Below, one piece after another: positions 6,780-14,979 of a stretch of 56,432 nucleotides of DNA. Within the stretch, counting starts at the first letter, position 1. Each line of letters starts with the position of its first letter. The position numbers and the translations under genes were made by a program. This DNA is from a virus. Under the pieces are notes generated by a model. It searched no databases and was not told the origin of the DNA. It saw only the letters and a list, made by a program, of their open reading frames with translations. The stretch covers positions 1-56,432 of IMG/VR virus record IMGVR_UViG_3300047552_000689; one strand, 5' to 3'.

Positions 6780-7598
6780 ATGGCCCTCAAGGCAGTGTAT
6801 GATAGTGCAGACCAGATCCCCAGCGGCTTCGCGGAGTTGTACTCAGAGCGAGGTGGTAAGTGGGAGCTGACGGGCATCGAAGGGGTCAAGACCCAGGCCG
6901 ATGTCGACCGTCTTCAGACGGCTCTCACAAACGAGCGCAACGAGCACAAGACCACGAAGGAGCGTTTGAGCCCCTGGCTGTCTCTCGGCAAGAAGCCGGA
7001 AGAGATCCAGTCTCAGCTTGATCGCGTGGGCGAGCTCGAGCTGCTCACCAAGGACAAGGACCCGGCTGCGGTCGAGGCCCTCGTCGAAGCGCGCGTCAAG
7101 GGGCGGATCGCCCCCATCGAGCGCGAGCGTGACCAACTCAAGGTCGAGGTGGGTGAACTCAAGCAGGAGAACACCCAGTACAAGACCAAGGAGAAGACCC
7201 GCACCATCCACGACGCGGTCCGTCAGGCGGCCACCAAGGTCGGCCTCCTGCCCACTGCGATCGAGGATGCTCTCATGTACGGCGAGCGCGTGCTCGACGT
7301 GGATGACGAGGGCAAGGTCCGCACCAAGGACAACGTCGGCGTCACGCCCGGTATCGACCCGGATGTGTGGCTCGGCGACATGAAGCAGACCCGCTCGCAC
7401 TGGTGGGGCCAGACCGTCGGTGGCGGCGGCTCCGGTGGCGGCGGTGGCAATCGCTTCACCAACAACCCGTGGTCGGCAGACCACTGGAACATGACTCGCC
7501 AGGGCGAGATCTACCGTGAGGATCCGAAGAAGGCCGAGCAGATGGCCAAGGCAGCGGGTTCCAAGATCGGTGGTCAGCGTCCGGCCCCCAAGAAGTAG
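6780..7598 (+). CDS. Probable scaffolding protein (272 aa)
   Basis: Acts transiently inside the prohead to guide capsid assembly. The sequence shows a long charged helical middle (about residues 45-145: RLQTALTNERNEHKTTKERL..., ERERDQLKVEVGELKQENTQ), consistent with coiled coil. A Gly-rich linker (GGGGSGGGGGN, around residue 220) and a basic Lys-rich C-terminus follow, as expected for capsid binding. It lies between portal and major capsid, the usual place. AAGGAG precedes the start. It could instead be a minor head protein. Confidence 0.72.
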   Translation: MALKAVYDSADQIPSGFAELYSERGGKWELTGIEGVKTQADVDRLQTALTNERNEHKTTKERLSPWLSLGKKPEEIQSQLDRVGELELLTKDKDPAAVEALVEARVKGRIAPIERERDQLKVEVGELKQENTQYKTKEKTRTIHDAVRQAATKVGLLPTAIEDALMYGERVLDVDDEGKVRTKDNVGVTPGIDPDVWLGDMKQTRSHWWGQTVGGGGSGGGGGNRFTNNPWSADHWNMTRQGEIYREDPKKAEQMAKAAGSKIGGQRPAPKK

Positions 7599-7614
7599 CA
7601 ACAAGGAGATCGCC

Positions 7615-8067
7615 ATGAAGTGGATTGTTTCAGCACTGCTCGCCCTCATCCTGGCGATCTCCCCCTCCTGGGGTCTCTCTACAGAGACCATGCCGGAGAG
7701 CGACAACATCGAGCTCGCCAATCAGCGCTGTCCTGACTACGACAACAGCCTGATGCGAGCGCAGCAGTACGTGATCGAGAAGGCCAAGGAGGCCGACTGG
7801 CAGGATCTGAAGATGATCCACATCATCTCAGATGCCACAGTGTCTCAGGTTCTCAACTTTGTCACAGTCCTCCCAACGCTCAGCATGGCCCCGCGCCTCG
7901 AGGAGGTTGTGAAGGCTGAGACCAAGATGATCATGATCGTCTACGCGCCGTCTCGGCCCAGGGCGATCTTCGTCTTCGTGGATAAGAGCGACTGTGTCAT
8001 CGCCAACGGCCCGATCGACTCTGAGACGACCGCGTCGATGCTCAAGATCCTCGAGATTCCGCACTGA
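7615..8067 (+). CDS. Exported hypothetical protein within the head module (150 aa)
   Basis: ATG at 7615 with CAAGGAG upstream. The N-terminus MKWIVSALLALILAISPSWG is a clear Sec-type signal peptide with a likely cleavage near residue 20. The mature part is about 130 residues, with two Cys (near residues 39 and 129) that could form a disulfide. Secretion to the periplasm is odd for a gene lying between scaffold and capsid. It may be a superinfection-exclusion or envelope-acting factor expressed late. No family recognised. Confidence 0.65.
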   Translation: MKWIVSALLALILAISPSWGLSTETMPESDNIELANQRCPDYDNSLMRAQQYVIEKAKEADWQDLKMIHIISDATVSQVLNFVTVLPTLSMAPRLEEVVKAETKMIMIVYAPSRPRAIFVFVDKSDCVIANGPIDSETTASMLKILEIPH

Positions 8068-8182
8068 TCATTTTTCGTTGCCTCCTGAGAGAAACGAGAG
8101 TATCTCCAAGGCACAGCAGCGACTGCCATGTGGCGGCTGACACACTTTCAACCAACCATGACAACCTGAAAGAGGTATCCAC

Positions 8183-9211
8183 ATGGCCGCAGGCACCACT
8201 CGGATCGCGGACGTCGTCGTTCCGGAGATCTTCACCCCCTACGTTCAGCAGATCACCGAGCAGAAGTCTCGTCTGATCCAGTCTGGCCTCATGGCCAGCT
8301 CTCCGCTCCTGGGCAACCTGCTCGCGGGCGGTGGTCTCACCTTCAACGTCCCCGGCTGGAAGGACCTCGACGACGACGCGGAGAACGTGTCGACGGACGA
8401 CCCGTCCACCCTGTCCTCGCCGAAGAAGATCGGCTCCGCGACTGAGATCGCGGTTCGCCTCAACCGCAACCAGTCCTGGAGCTCCATGGACCTCGCCGCC
8501 CAGCTCGCTGGCGACGACCCGATGGAAGCCATCGCCTCCCGCGTCGGTGCCTACTGGGCTCGGCGTCTGCAGGACGTCACCATCGCCACCCTGAAGGGCG
8601 TCTTCGCCGACAACGCCGCTGCCCCCTCCGGTTCGGAGCACACCCAGAACGACATGATCGTCGATATCTCGGGCGTTTCCTACTCGGCTGGTGTGACGGA
8701 CTTCTCGGCCGAGGCCTTCATCGATGCCTGCCAGACCATGGGTGATTCCGCTGAGGACATCGTGGCCATCGCGGTGCACTCGGTGGTCATGGCCCGGATG
8801 CAGAAGAACAACCTGATCGACTTCATCCCCGACTCCGAGGGCCGGATCAACATCCCGACCTTCCTCGGTCGCCAGGTGATCGTCGACGACAAGATGCCCG
8901 TCACCTCGGGTGTCTACACCTCGTGGCTGTTCGGTCGCGGCGCGCTGATGTTCGGTCAGACCAATCCCCCGGTCCCGACCGAGACGGATCGCATCGCCGA
9001 GGCTGGTAACGGCTCCGGTCAGGACGTCCTGCACAATCGCGTGCAGTGGTGTATCCATCCGGTCGGCCACAAGTACGCGGGCACGCCCGCGAACGGCGGC
9101 CCCGGCAACGGCACGGGCTCCAACGACCTGGCGAACGCCGGATCCTGGCAGCGCGTCTACGCCGAGCGCAAGATGATCAAGCTGGCTCAGCTGGTCACCC
9201 GCGAGGCATAA
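8183..9211 (+). CDS. Major capsid protein (342 aa)
   Basis: Forms the icosahedral shell. The sequence starts MAAGTTRIADVVVPEIFTPY and has the layout of coat proteins that follow a separate scaffold: an N-terminal arm with VPEIF..YV, an IGSATEIAVRLNRNQSWSSMDLA segment, and LAGDDPMEAIASRVGAYWARRLQ (peripheral helix). A central VVMARMQKNNLIDF region and a C-terminal SWQRVYAERKMIKLAQLVTREA complete it. Length 342 is typical. GAAAGAGG precedes the start. A hairpin follows the gene. Position and length carry most of the weight. Confidence 0.85.
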   Translation: MAAGTTRIADVVVPEIFTPYVQQITEQKSRLIQSGLMASSPLLGNLLAGGGLTFNVPGWKDLDDDAENVSTDDPSTLSSPKKIGSATEIAVRLNRNQSWSSMDLAAQLAGDDPMEAIASRVGAYWARRLQDVTIATLKGVFADNAAAPSGSEHTQNDMIVDISGVSYSAGVTDFSAEAFIDACQTMGDSAEDIVAIAVHSVVMARMQKNNLIDFIPDSEGRINIPTFLGRQVIVDDKMPVTSGVYTSWLFGRGALMFGQTNPPVPTETDRIAEAGNGSGQDVLHNRVQWCIHPVGHKYAGTPANGGPGNGTGSNDLANAGSWQRVYAERKMIKLAQLVTREA

Positions 9212-9234
9212 GCCACCGGAAACTGAACTCTGGA

Positions 9235-9251
9235 GGGGGCCACTGGCCCCC
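9235..9251 (+). terminator. Hairpin after the capsid gene
   Basis: GGGGGCC (9235-9241) pairs with GGCCCCC (9245-9251) around a 3-base loop ACT, followed by TTCATT. It stands about 20 bases after the capsid stop. It could attenuate transcription or protect the abundant capsid mRNA 3' end. Confidence 0.65.
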
Positions 9252-9271
9252 TTCATTGCATGGAGGGACTG

Positions 9272-9655
9272 ATGAGCACTTGGTATCGGATCTGGCGTCG
9301 TCGGCGCGAGCGCGAGGACTTCAAAGAGTACTCAGAACTGGTCTCGACGCCGCTCGAGGACGGGGCCTTCAACGTGTCGGACACCCTGGACATCCCCCTC
9401 CCTGCCCCTGGGACTCTGCTCATTCGCGCGAGCGCGACGCTCGCCGCTGGTCGAGTCACCGTCTCGACGGGCGATGGCACCACCGCGACTCACCCCGCGC
9501 TGGCCGCCAACGAGGTTCACGTCCTCGGCACCTTCGAGGAGAGCGAGGAAGTCACTGTCACGCGCAACGCGGGTGCCTTCTCCGGTCTGATCGAGATCGG
9601 CGTGCGCGACCCGGCTGGCCGCTTCCGCACTATCGCCGAGCTCACTTGCCCCTGA
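9272..9655 (+). CDS. Small virion-associated protein (127 aa)
   Basis: Start placed at 9272 (MSTWYRIWRRRR), where GGAGGGACTG is directly upstream; an ATG at 9260 is in frame. A basic N-terminal patch RIWRRRREREDF is followed by a beta-rich domain (TLLIRASATLAAGRVTVSTGDG...VHVLGTFEESEEVTVTRNAGAFSGLIEIGV) with an Ig-like or beta-sandwich pattern. Directly after the capsid, it may be a head decoration protein (inference). Confidence 0.6.
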   Translation: MSTWYRIWRRRREREDFKEYSELVSTPLEDGAFNVSDTLDIPLPAPGTLLIRASATLAAGRVTVSTGDGTTATHPALAANEVHVLGTFEESEEVTVTRNAGAFSGLIEIGVRDPAGRFRTIAELTCP

Positions 9656-9704
9656 GACTGACCTGGACTATTCACTGATCATCTAGAACCAAGGGAGAAG
9701 CCTA

Positions 9705-10535
9705 ATGGCCCGCGCATCCATCCGTCGTCGTCACCTCCGTCACGGTCGCTACAATCGCGTCCGTCGCTCCAAGGACATGCTCGCCTGGCTCGCCGCCGAG
9801 CAGGCAGATCTGGCCACCACGATGGCCGCTGGTAAGACGGTCACCATGTCCGGCGCGGTCGCCGCCTCGGCCACCCTGACCCTGGCTGCCAATCCCAGCA
9901 ACAACGACACTCTCACGGTCGGCGCGAAGACCTATCGCTTCCGCAACACCACGGCCCAGGCGAACGACGTCAAGATCGGCGCGTCCGCCGCTGCCACGAT
10001 CACCAACCTGGTCGCCGCGATCAAGGCGAATGGCACGGGCGATGGCACCGACTATCACACGGGCACGACCGCGAACGCGACTGTCGACGCGGCCGATGGC
10101 ACGGGCGACACTGTCACGCTCACCGCGCTCACCGCTGGTGTGGCGGGCAACCTCATCGCTGTCAGCGAGACCTTCACCGACGCGGGCAACGTGCTCTCCG
10201 GAGAGTATCTCTCTGGTGGTCTCGACCTCTCGGTCTTCACGAACACGGGTCACGGCTACGATGTGGGCGAAGGCCCCTTCGTCATCACCGCTGGCACGAC
10301 TCTCCCTGCGGGATATACCGCTGGCGATCTCCTGTGGATCCGCACGGTTCCCACGGCCAACACCTTCACGGTCACCACCGAGAAGGGCAGCCAGATCCTC
10401 AAGACCTTTGTGGATGATGGCACGGGCACGCTCACCTTCCGCCGCAAGGACAGCGAGGAGGCCATCTACGAGCTGCTCAAGCAGAAGAAGTCGGTGCAGA
10501 TCACGAATGCCACCGATATTGACGACCTGACATAA
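9705..10535 (+). CDS. Structural protein, possible capsid decoration or tail component (276 aa)
   Basis: A very basic N-terminus (MARASIRRRHLRHGRYNRVRR) is followed by a Thr/Ala/Gly-rich beta domain. The stretch NDTLTVGAKTYRFRNTTAQA, then ATITNLVAAIKANG and TVTLTALTAGVAGNLIAVSETF, is a recurring domain in phage virion proteins. The C-terminus is FVDDGTGTLTFRRKDSEEAI. AAGGGAGAAG precedes the start. It lies between capsid and connector genes, so a head-surface role is likely. The N-terminal basic arm could contact DNA or capsid. Confidence 0.6.
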   Translation: MARASIRRRHLRHGRYNRVRRSKDMLAWLAAEQADLATTMAAGKTVTMSGAVAASATLTLAANPSNNDTLTVGAKTYRFRNTTAQANDVKIGASAAATITNLVAAIKANGTGDGTDYHTGTTANATVDAADGTGDTVTLTALTAGVAGNLIAVSETFTDAGNVLSGEYLSGGLDLSVFTNTGHGYDVGEGPFVITAGTTLPAGYTAGDLLWIRTVPTANTFTVTTEKGSQILKTFVDDGTGTLTFRRKDSEEAIYELLKQKKSVQITNATDIDDLT

Positions 10536-10545
10536 GGAGCACGAT

Positions 10546-11103
10546 ATGAATCTCGCCGAAGCAATTGCATCGCTCGACCCGAAGAACGACGAGCACTGGA
10601 CCGAGTCCGGTGTGCCCAAGCTCGACGTCATCAAGGAGCTCACGGGCCAGTCCTACTCCCGCAAGGAGGTCACCGAGGCGGCCCCCAAGGTCACTCGCGA
10701 GGCCCTCCTCCTGGGGCAGGACACGAGTGTCAAGCCGCCCCAGGCGGATGTCGCCGCCAACCCCGAGGTGAAGCTCGCCGCCGAGCCGAAGGCCGACGAG
10801 GCCGTCGCCGAGGACGCGCTGAGCAAGGCGAAGGCCGCGCTCGAGTCGATCGAGGCCGAGCGTTACGCCGCCGAGCAGGTCTTCAAGGAGGCCAAGATCG
10901 TCCTGGACGACCTGACCGCGAAGCGGGACAAGCTGTCTCAGGAGGTCGACTCTCTCACCCCGAAGCCGAACACGATGTCGGATATCCAGTTCTGGCTCAA
11001 GCGCCAGCACGAGATCCGCCTCGCCCGTGGTCCCAAGCAGGGTCCGTCCGACCTCGACAAGGGTCTGCGTCTTCGCGCGCGCCCGGCTCGGGGTCTGCTC
11101 TAA
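10546..11103 (+). CDS. Helical head-region protein (185 aa)
   Basis: Start has TAAGGAG upstream. Residues 1-60 contain a small domain (IASLDPKNDEHWTESGVPKL DVIKELTG) found in several phage proteins near the capsid. An Ala/Pro/Lys linker and a coiled-coil stretch follow (LSKAKAALESIEAERYAAEQVFKEAKIVLDDLTAKRDKL, about residues 90-135). The C-terminus is basic (LRLRARPARGLL). Function unknown; a minor head or assembly protein is likely. Confidence 0.6.
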   Translation: MNLAEAIASLDPKNDEHWTESGVPKLDVIKELTGQSYSRKEVTEAAPKVTREALLLGQDTSVKPPQADVAANPEVKLAAEPKADEAVAEDALSKAKAALESIEAERYAAEQVFKEAKIVLDDLTAKRDKLSQEVDSLTPKPNTMSDIQFWLKRQHEIRLARGPKQGPSDLDKGLRLRARPARGLL

Positions 11104-11115
11104 GAGGAGGCAGGC

Positions 11116-11637
11116 ATGCCCTTCACCGTAGAGGATGGCACTGGCGTCACCAACGCCAATGCCTATGTCTCAATCGTCGACAGCGAGGCCTACTGGGCTG
11201 ATCGTGGAGACACGGTGTGGGCAGGTCTGACCGACGCTGTGCAGCAGGCCGCGATCATCAAGGCGACCGACTACATCGACGCTCGCTTCGGCCCCAGGTT
11301 CCGTGGAACCAAGCTGATCACGACCCAGGGGCTGATGTTCCCTCGAGCCGACATCTACGACGAGGACGGCAACGAGATCGAGTACGACAACGGCCTCCCG
11401 GTCCCGTTCATCAACGCGGTCTGCGAGTACGCCTACCGGGCGCGCTCGGCTGATCTCTGGAACGAGCCCGAGCTGAACCGCAAGGGACGGCTCGTCGTTG
11501 AGCGCAGCAAGGTCGGCCCGATCGAGGAGGACATCCGCTACGTCTTCAACCGCGACGTGAGCCAGATCAAGCCCGTCCCTGGGGCAGACCGTCTCATCCT
11601 CAAGTATTGCATCCCCTCCGGCCTCGTGTTCAGGTGA
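11116..11637 (+). CDS. Head-tail connector, DnaT-like/gp6-like (173 aa)
   Basis: Begins MPFTVEDGTGVTNANAYVSI, typical of phage proteins annotated as putative DnaT-like ssDNA-binding but located as head-tail connectors. The helical middle (QQAAIIKATDYIDARFGPRF RG), then LMFPRADIYDEDGN and VPFINAVCEYAYRAR, agrees with this family. GAGGAGG precedes the start. Position after capsid genes and before the tail terminator supports an adaptor ring role at the portal vertex. Confidence 0.78.
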   Translation: MPFTVEDGTGVTNANAYVSIVDSEAYWADRGDTVWAGLTDAVQQAAIIKATDYIDARFGPRFRGTKLITTQGLMFPRADIYDEDGNEIEYDNGLPVPFINAVCEYAYRARSADLWNEPELNRKGRLVVERSKVGPIEEDIRYVFNRDVSQIKPVPGADRLILKYCIPSGLVFR

Positions 11638-11641
11638 CCTG

Positions 11642-12067
11642 ATGGCAGTCAACTACACGCGACTGCAGGCACTGGCGAAACGGCTGATCGAGGAGAATGG
11701 TCGGCAAGTGACGCTGAACAAGCTCGCCCCGGTCACTCCGGCGGACACCAACAAGCCCTGGCGCTCGAAGGCGGCCCCGCGCGACAGTCTCCCGACCGAG
11801 CAGACTGTCAATGTCATCGCGGTCTTCCTCGACACGATCTCGAGCCGCTATCTTGGCATCACCATCCAGGCGGATGGAACCGAGGACGCCGAGGCCAAGT
11901 ACGTGATGATTGCCACGACCTCCGCCCCGGACCATGATCTCCGCTCGTTCAACGAGCTCGTGGACGAGACCGAGGTCTACAAGATCACGACCCTGAACGT
12001 GCTGCATCCCGGCAGTGATGAGATCTTCGTCGCGTTCAAGGCCCAGAAGAGGAAGCTGTTCGAGTGA
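11642..12067 (+). CDS. Probable head closure/stopper protein (141 aa)
   Basis: A small protein after the connector. A helical N-terminus (YTRLQALAKRLIEENGRQVTL) is followed by a beta-rich core (TVNVIAVFLDTISSRYLG.., YKITTLNVLHPGSDEIFVAFKAQKRK). This is the usual build of head-tail stopper proteins that seal the portal. The start is 4 bases past the previous stop. Assigned from order and fold pattern rather than a decisive motif. Confidence 0.68.
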   Translation: MAVNYTRLQALAKRLIEENGRQVTLNKLAPVTPADTNKPWRSKAAPRDSLPTEQTVNVIAVFLDTISSRYLGITIQADGTEDAEAKYVMIATTSAPDHDLRSFNELVDETEVYKITTLNVLHPGSDEIFVAFKAQKRKLFE

Positions 12068-12504
12068 GCCTGACCATCGCACAAGCACGGGACGAGATCC
12101 TGACGATGCTCAAGACGGCCATCGACGCGTCGTCCTATGATGACATCGAGATCCGCTACCAGGACATCCCGGTCGAGCGCGTGAACTCGGTCGCGGGCGC
12201 GGACGAGAATCCGCCGCCCTTCCTGCAGGTCGAGATCATGCACCTCGGTGGAGGCCAGACCTCCCTGGGACCCGTGGCCCGCTGGACCCGGCGCGGTCTG
12301 CTTCGCGTCCAGGTCTTCGCCCCGACCGGACTCGGCATGTCAACCCTGGATGAGATCGCTCAGATTGTCTTGGACGCCTATGAGGGACATAGCTCTCCAG
12401 GAGGCGTCTGGTTTCGGAACGGTCACATCCGTGAGATGGGGCCAGATGGTATCTGGACCCGAATGGATGTACTGGTCGACTTCACCTACAACGAGCGCAA
12501 GTAA
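12064..12504 (+). CDS. Tail terminator, DUF4128-like (146 aa)
   Basis: GTG start at 12064 overlaps the previous stop. The protein has the alpha/beta pattern of tail terminators: an N-terminal helix (IAQARDEILTMLKTAIDA), a strand IEIRYQDIPV, then FLQVEIMHL and RGLLRVQVFAPTGLGMSTLDEIAQIVLDAYEG, ending in DVLVDFTYNERK. It caps the tail tube and joins it to the head. Position directly before the tail tube gene agrees. Confidence 0.78.
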   Translation: MSLTIAQARDEILTMLKTAIDASSYDDIEIRYQDIPVERVNSVAGADENPPPFLQVEIMHLGGGQTSLGPVARWTRRGLLRVQVFAPTGLGMSTLDEIAQIVLDAYEGHSSPGGVWFRNGHIREMGPDGIWTRMDVLVDFTYNERK

Positions 12505-12517
12505 GAGGAACTGAAAC

Positions 12518-14062
12518 ATGGCCCAGGTGGCAAACATCGACAGCAACAGCTCTGGTCTGTCCTTCGCCGAGGAGGCCAGTCTCAAGACGCTTCCGGGCAC
12601 GCCGACTTGGCGTCAGCTCGAGCCCAACAGCTATGGCGATTTCGGCGGCACCAACACGCTGATCGCCCGCAACCCCATCAACGCCGGACGCCAGCGCAAG
12701 AAGGGCGTGGTCGTCGATCTCGAGTCGATGGCCGAGTTCGAGACCGATCTCACCTACTCGCGTGACGAGCTTCAGGAGCTCTGGTCCGGCGCGGTCTGCG
12801 CGGACTTCCACGAGAAGGGTGCCGAGACCGTCACCGCCGTCGACATCGACGCGGGCAACCCGGACGAGTACGAGGTGGCCGCCACCGCTGGCTTCCTGGT
12901 CAACTCGCTCATCATCGGCCGCAACTTCACCAACGCCGCGAACAACGCGCTGAACCTGGTGACTGCCGTCACCACGAACGCCTCGGTCGAGGTAGCCACT
13001 GGCCAGCTCGTGGCCGAGGCCTCCCCGCCCAGCAACGCTCAGATCCTGGTCGTGGGCCACCAGGGCGCGACTGCCGACATCACCGTAGACGTCTCGGGCA
13101 CCTTCCCGGCCTACAAGTCCACCTCGCTCGACTTCACCACGCTGAATCTCAATCCCGGCGAGTGGATCTACGTGGGTGGAGACGCCACGGCCAACAAGTT
13201 CGCCAACGCCGCCAACAACGGCTTCAAGCGCATCCGGTCGATCGCCACGCAGACGCTCACGGTCGACAAGTCGGACGCCACGATGGTGACCGACGCGGGC
13301 ACGGGCAAGGACATCCAGATCTTCTTCGGCCGCTTCCTGCGCAACGAGCAGGGCTCGGACATCGTGAAGAAGACCTACCAGATGGAGCGCACGCTCGGCG
13401 CGCCGGACGACGCCCAGCCCACGCAGATCCAGTCTGAGTACATCACTGGTGCGATGGTGAACGAGGTCGAAATGACCATCGCCGCCGCCGACAAGGTGCT
13501 GGTCAACTGGGCCATGATGGGCCTCGACAACGAGCTGCGTGATGGTGCGACGGGCGTCAAGTCCGGCAACCGTCCGGCGCTCGTCTCCGACGACGCCTTC
13601 AACACCAGCTCGGACTTCTCCCGCATCCGGCTCGCCCCTGTGTCGGCGACGGACGAGGCTCCCACGTCTCAGTTCGTCTACGTCATGGAGATGACGCTGA
13701 ACATCAACAACAACATCACTGCCAACAAGGCGGTGTCTGTCCTGGGCGGCTTCGGTCTCACCCTGGGCACCTTCGAGGTGGGTGCAACGCTGAATGCGTA
13801 CCTGTCCACCATCGACGCCCTACAGTCGGTCAAGGACAACGACAGCGTCACGCTCGACGTTGCCATGGTCAAGGCCAACAAGGGCATGGTCTTCGACTTC
13901 CCGCTCGGCACTCTCGGCGACGGTCGCCCGGACGTCGAGCAGGACCAGTCGGTCATGGTGCCCCTGGAGTTCCAGGCCGCCGAGGCCACGGCAGTCTCGA
14001 CTGACTACGACTACTCGATGTCTATCACCTTCTTCGACTATCTCCCCTCCGCCGCAGGCTAA
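12518..14062 (+). CDS. Major tail tube protein (514 aa)
   Basis: Forms the stacked rings of the tail tube. The start MAQVANIDSNSSGLSFAEEA SL and the segment WRQLEPNSYGDFGGTNTLIARNPI NAGRQRKKGVVVDLESMAEF ETDL match the phage tail tube family that contains extra inserted domains. Length is greater than simple tube proteins, with a likely surface domain around residues 90-250. RBS AAGAGGAAC. A strong hairpin follows before the chaperone gene. Confidence 0.82.
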   Translation: MAQVANIDSNSSGLSFAEEASLKTLPGTPTWRQLEPNSYGDFGGTNTLIARNPINAGRQRKKGVVVDLESMAEFETDLTYSRDELQELWSGAVCADFHEKGAETVTAVDIDAGNPDEYEVAATAGFLVNSLIIGRNFTNAANNALNLVTAVTTNASVEVATGQLVAEASPPSNAQILVVGHQGATADITVDVSGTFPAYKSTSLDFTTLNLNPGEWIYVGGDATANKFANAANNGFKRIRSIATQTLTVDKSDATMVTDAGTGKDIQIFFGRFLRNEQGSDIVKKTYQMERTLGAPDDAQPTQIQSEYITGAMVNEVEMTIAAADKVLVNWAMMGLDNELRDGATGVKSGNRPALVSDDAFNTSSDFSRIRLAPVSATDEAPTSQFVYVMEMTLNINNNITANKAVSVLGGFGLTLGTFEVGATLNAYLSTIDALQSVKDNDSVTLDVAMVKANKGMVFDFPLGTLGDGRPDVEQDQSVMVPLEFQAAEATAVSTDYDYSMSITFFDYLPSAAG

Positions 14063-14086
14063 TCCCTCCGGCTCTGTTGCCCTATC

Positions 14087-14114
14087 GAGGCCCTGGGTGT
14101 ATATCCAGGGCCTC
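14087..14114 (+). terminator. Hairpin between tail tube and tail chaperone genes
   Basis: GAGGCCCTGG (14087-14096) pairs perfectly over 10 bp with CCAGGGCCTC (14105-14114), loop GTGTATAT. There is no T-run after it, so it may be a partial terminator, lowering expression of the chaperone and tape measure relative to the tube, or an mRNA-stabilising element. Confidence 0.6.
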
Positions 14115-14134
14115 ATCTACAAGGAGCAACATAG

Positions 14135-14569
14135 ATGGCGTCTTCTCTCTTCAAGCAGTTCAAGACCGATGCAAAGCTCGAGACCGAGGGTGTGACCTTC
14201 GAGATCGCGGACAGCCGCATCACGATGGCCCGCGCTGGCGTCGGCAATCCCGCCTATGCCACGTCCATGACGAAGCGGACCCAGGCCGTGCGACGGCAGC
14301 TCGCCCGCAACGAGCTCACTCCGGAGCAGGAGGTTGAGATCCTCCGCCAGGTCTACGCCGACTCGATCGTCACCAACTGGGAGGTTCGCGACGGCGAAGG
14401 CTGGCGTCAGGGCATCCCGGCCGAGGACGGCAGCGTCCGAGCCTACAACCGCGACAACGTGGTGAAGATCCTGGCCGAGCTGCCCGAGCTCTTCCTCGAG
14501 CTCCAGAGCCTCGCTTCGAACTTCCAGAACTACCGCGCCGAGGTCCTGGAGTCTGACGCAAAAAACTGA
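14135..14569 (+). CDS. Tail assembly chaperone, G-like short form (144 aa)
   Basis: Lambda gpG-type chaperone that coats the tape measure before tube assembly. It is the upstream frame of a -1 frameshift pair: it ends ESDAKN at an AAAAAAC slip site, and the downstream open frame is in the -1 register. The predicted fold is helical (SMTKRTQAVRRQLARNELTPEQEVEILRQVYADSI, VKILAELPELFLELQSLASN). Location between tail tube and tape measure is canonical. Confidence 0.85.
   Translation: MASSLFKQFKTDAKLETEGVTFEIADSRITMARAGVGNPAYATSMTKRTQAVRRQLARNELTPEQEVEILRQVYADSIVTNWEVRDGEGWRQGIPAEDGSVRAYNRDNVVKILAELPELFLELQSLASNFQNYRAEVLESDAKN
14560..14566 (+). other. Programmed -1 ribosomal frameshift site A_AAA_AAC
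   Basis: The heptamer AAAAAAC is in the correct phase (GCA AAA AAC TGA in the zero frame), immediately before the stop of the short chaperone. After a -1 slip, reading continues CTG AGG GAA CTG into the overlapping frame to 14979. This is the classical slip sequence used for G/GT fusion in siphophages. Confidence 0.88.
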
Positions 14570-14979
14570 GGGAACTGCTCGACTTCCATCTGAAGATGGG
14601 AGTGGGGCAGGCCCGCAAGTTGCGTGAGATGAACGAGAGGGCGGGGCTGCCGATCCCAGAGGATCTGTACCCGCCCATCCTCCCCCTGGGGCTCGAGTCG
14701 CACTTCTCGGCCTTCGTCGACCTCAGCACCACTCGTGTATTCGGACCAACTGGTCCGGCCCAGATCTCCTGGCTGTCAATCGAGGAGTACGCGGACAGGC
14801 TTGGCTTTCACGGCGATGTCAGGCAAGACTTGCACTATCACGTGAGATCTCTCGACGAGCACTACCTCGCCGAGGTGGCCAAGGCAGCGAAGCAGAGGAG
14901 CAAGAGGGCGAAGCCTGATGCGGATTCGAGTGGACATTCTCAGGGCAGACCTCCGCCGAAGCGTCGATCGCGCGGATAA
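14566..14979 (+). CDS. Tail assembly chaperone T extension, made by -1 frameshift
   Basis: Frame 1 continuation, 137 residues added to the 144 of the short form (281 aa fusion). It begins LRELLDFHLKMGVGQARKLREM and contains ISWLSIEEYADRLGF, the Trp/Ile/Tyr pattern of GT-type tails. An internal ATG at 14596 exists but lacks a convincing ribosome site. It ends in a very basic tail (PPPKRRSRG) that overlaps the next gene by 62 bases. Confidence 0.82.
   Translation: MRELLDFHLKMGVGQARKLREMNERAGLPIPEDLYPPILPLGLESHFSAFVDLSTTRVFGPTGPAQISWLSIEEYADRLGFHGDVRQDLHYHVRSLDEHYLAEVAKAAKQRSKRAKPDADSSGHSQGRPPPKRRSRG

Noticed and set aside
14596-14979. Independent gene starting at ATG 14596
   Set aside because: No good ribosome site, and the frame is open from the AAAAAAC slip site; better explained as the -1 frameshift extension.
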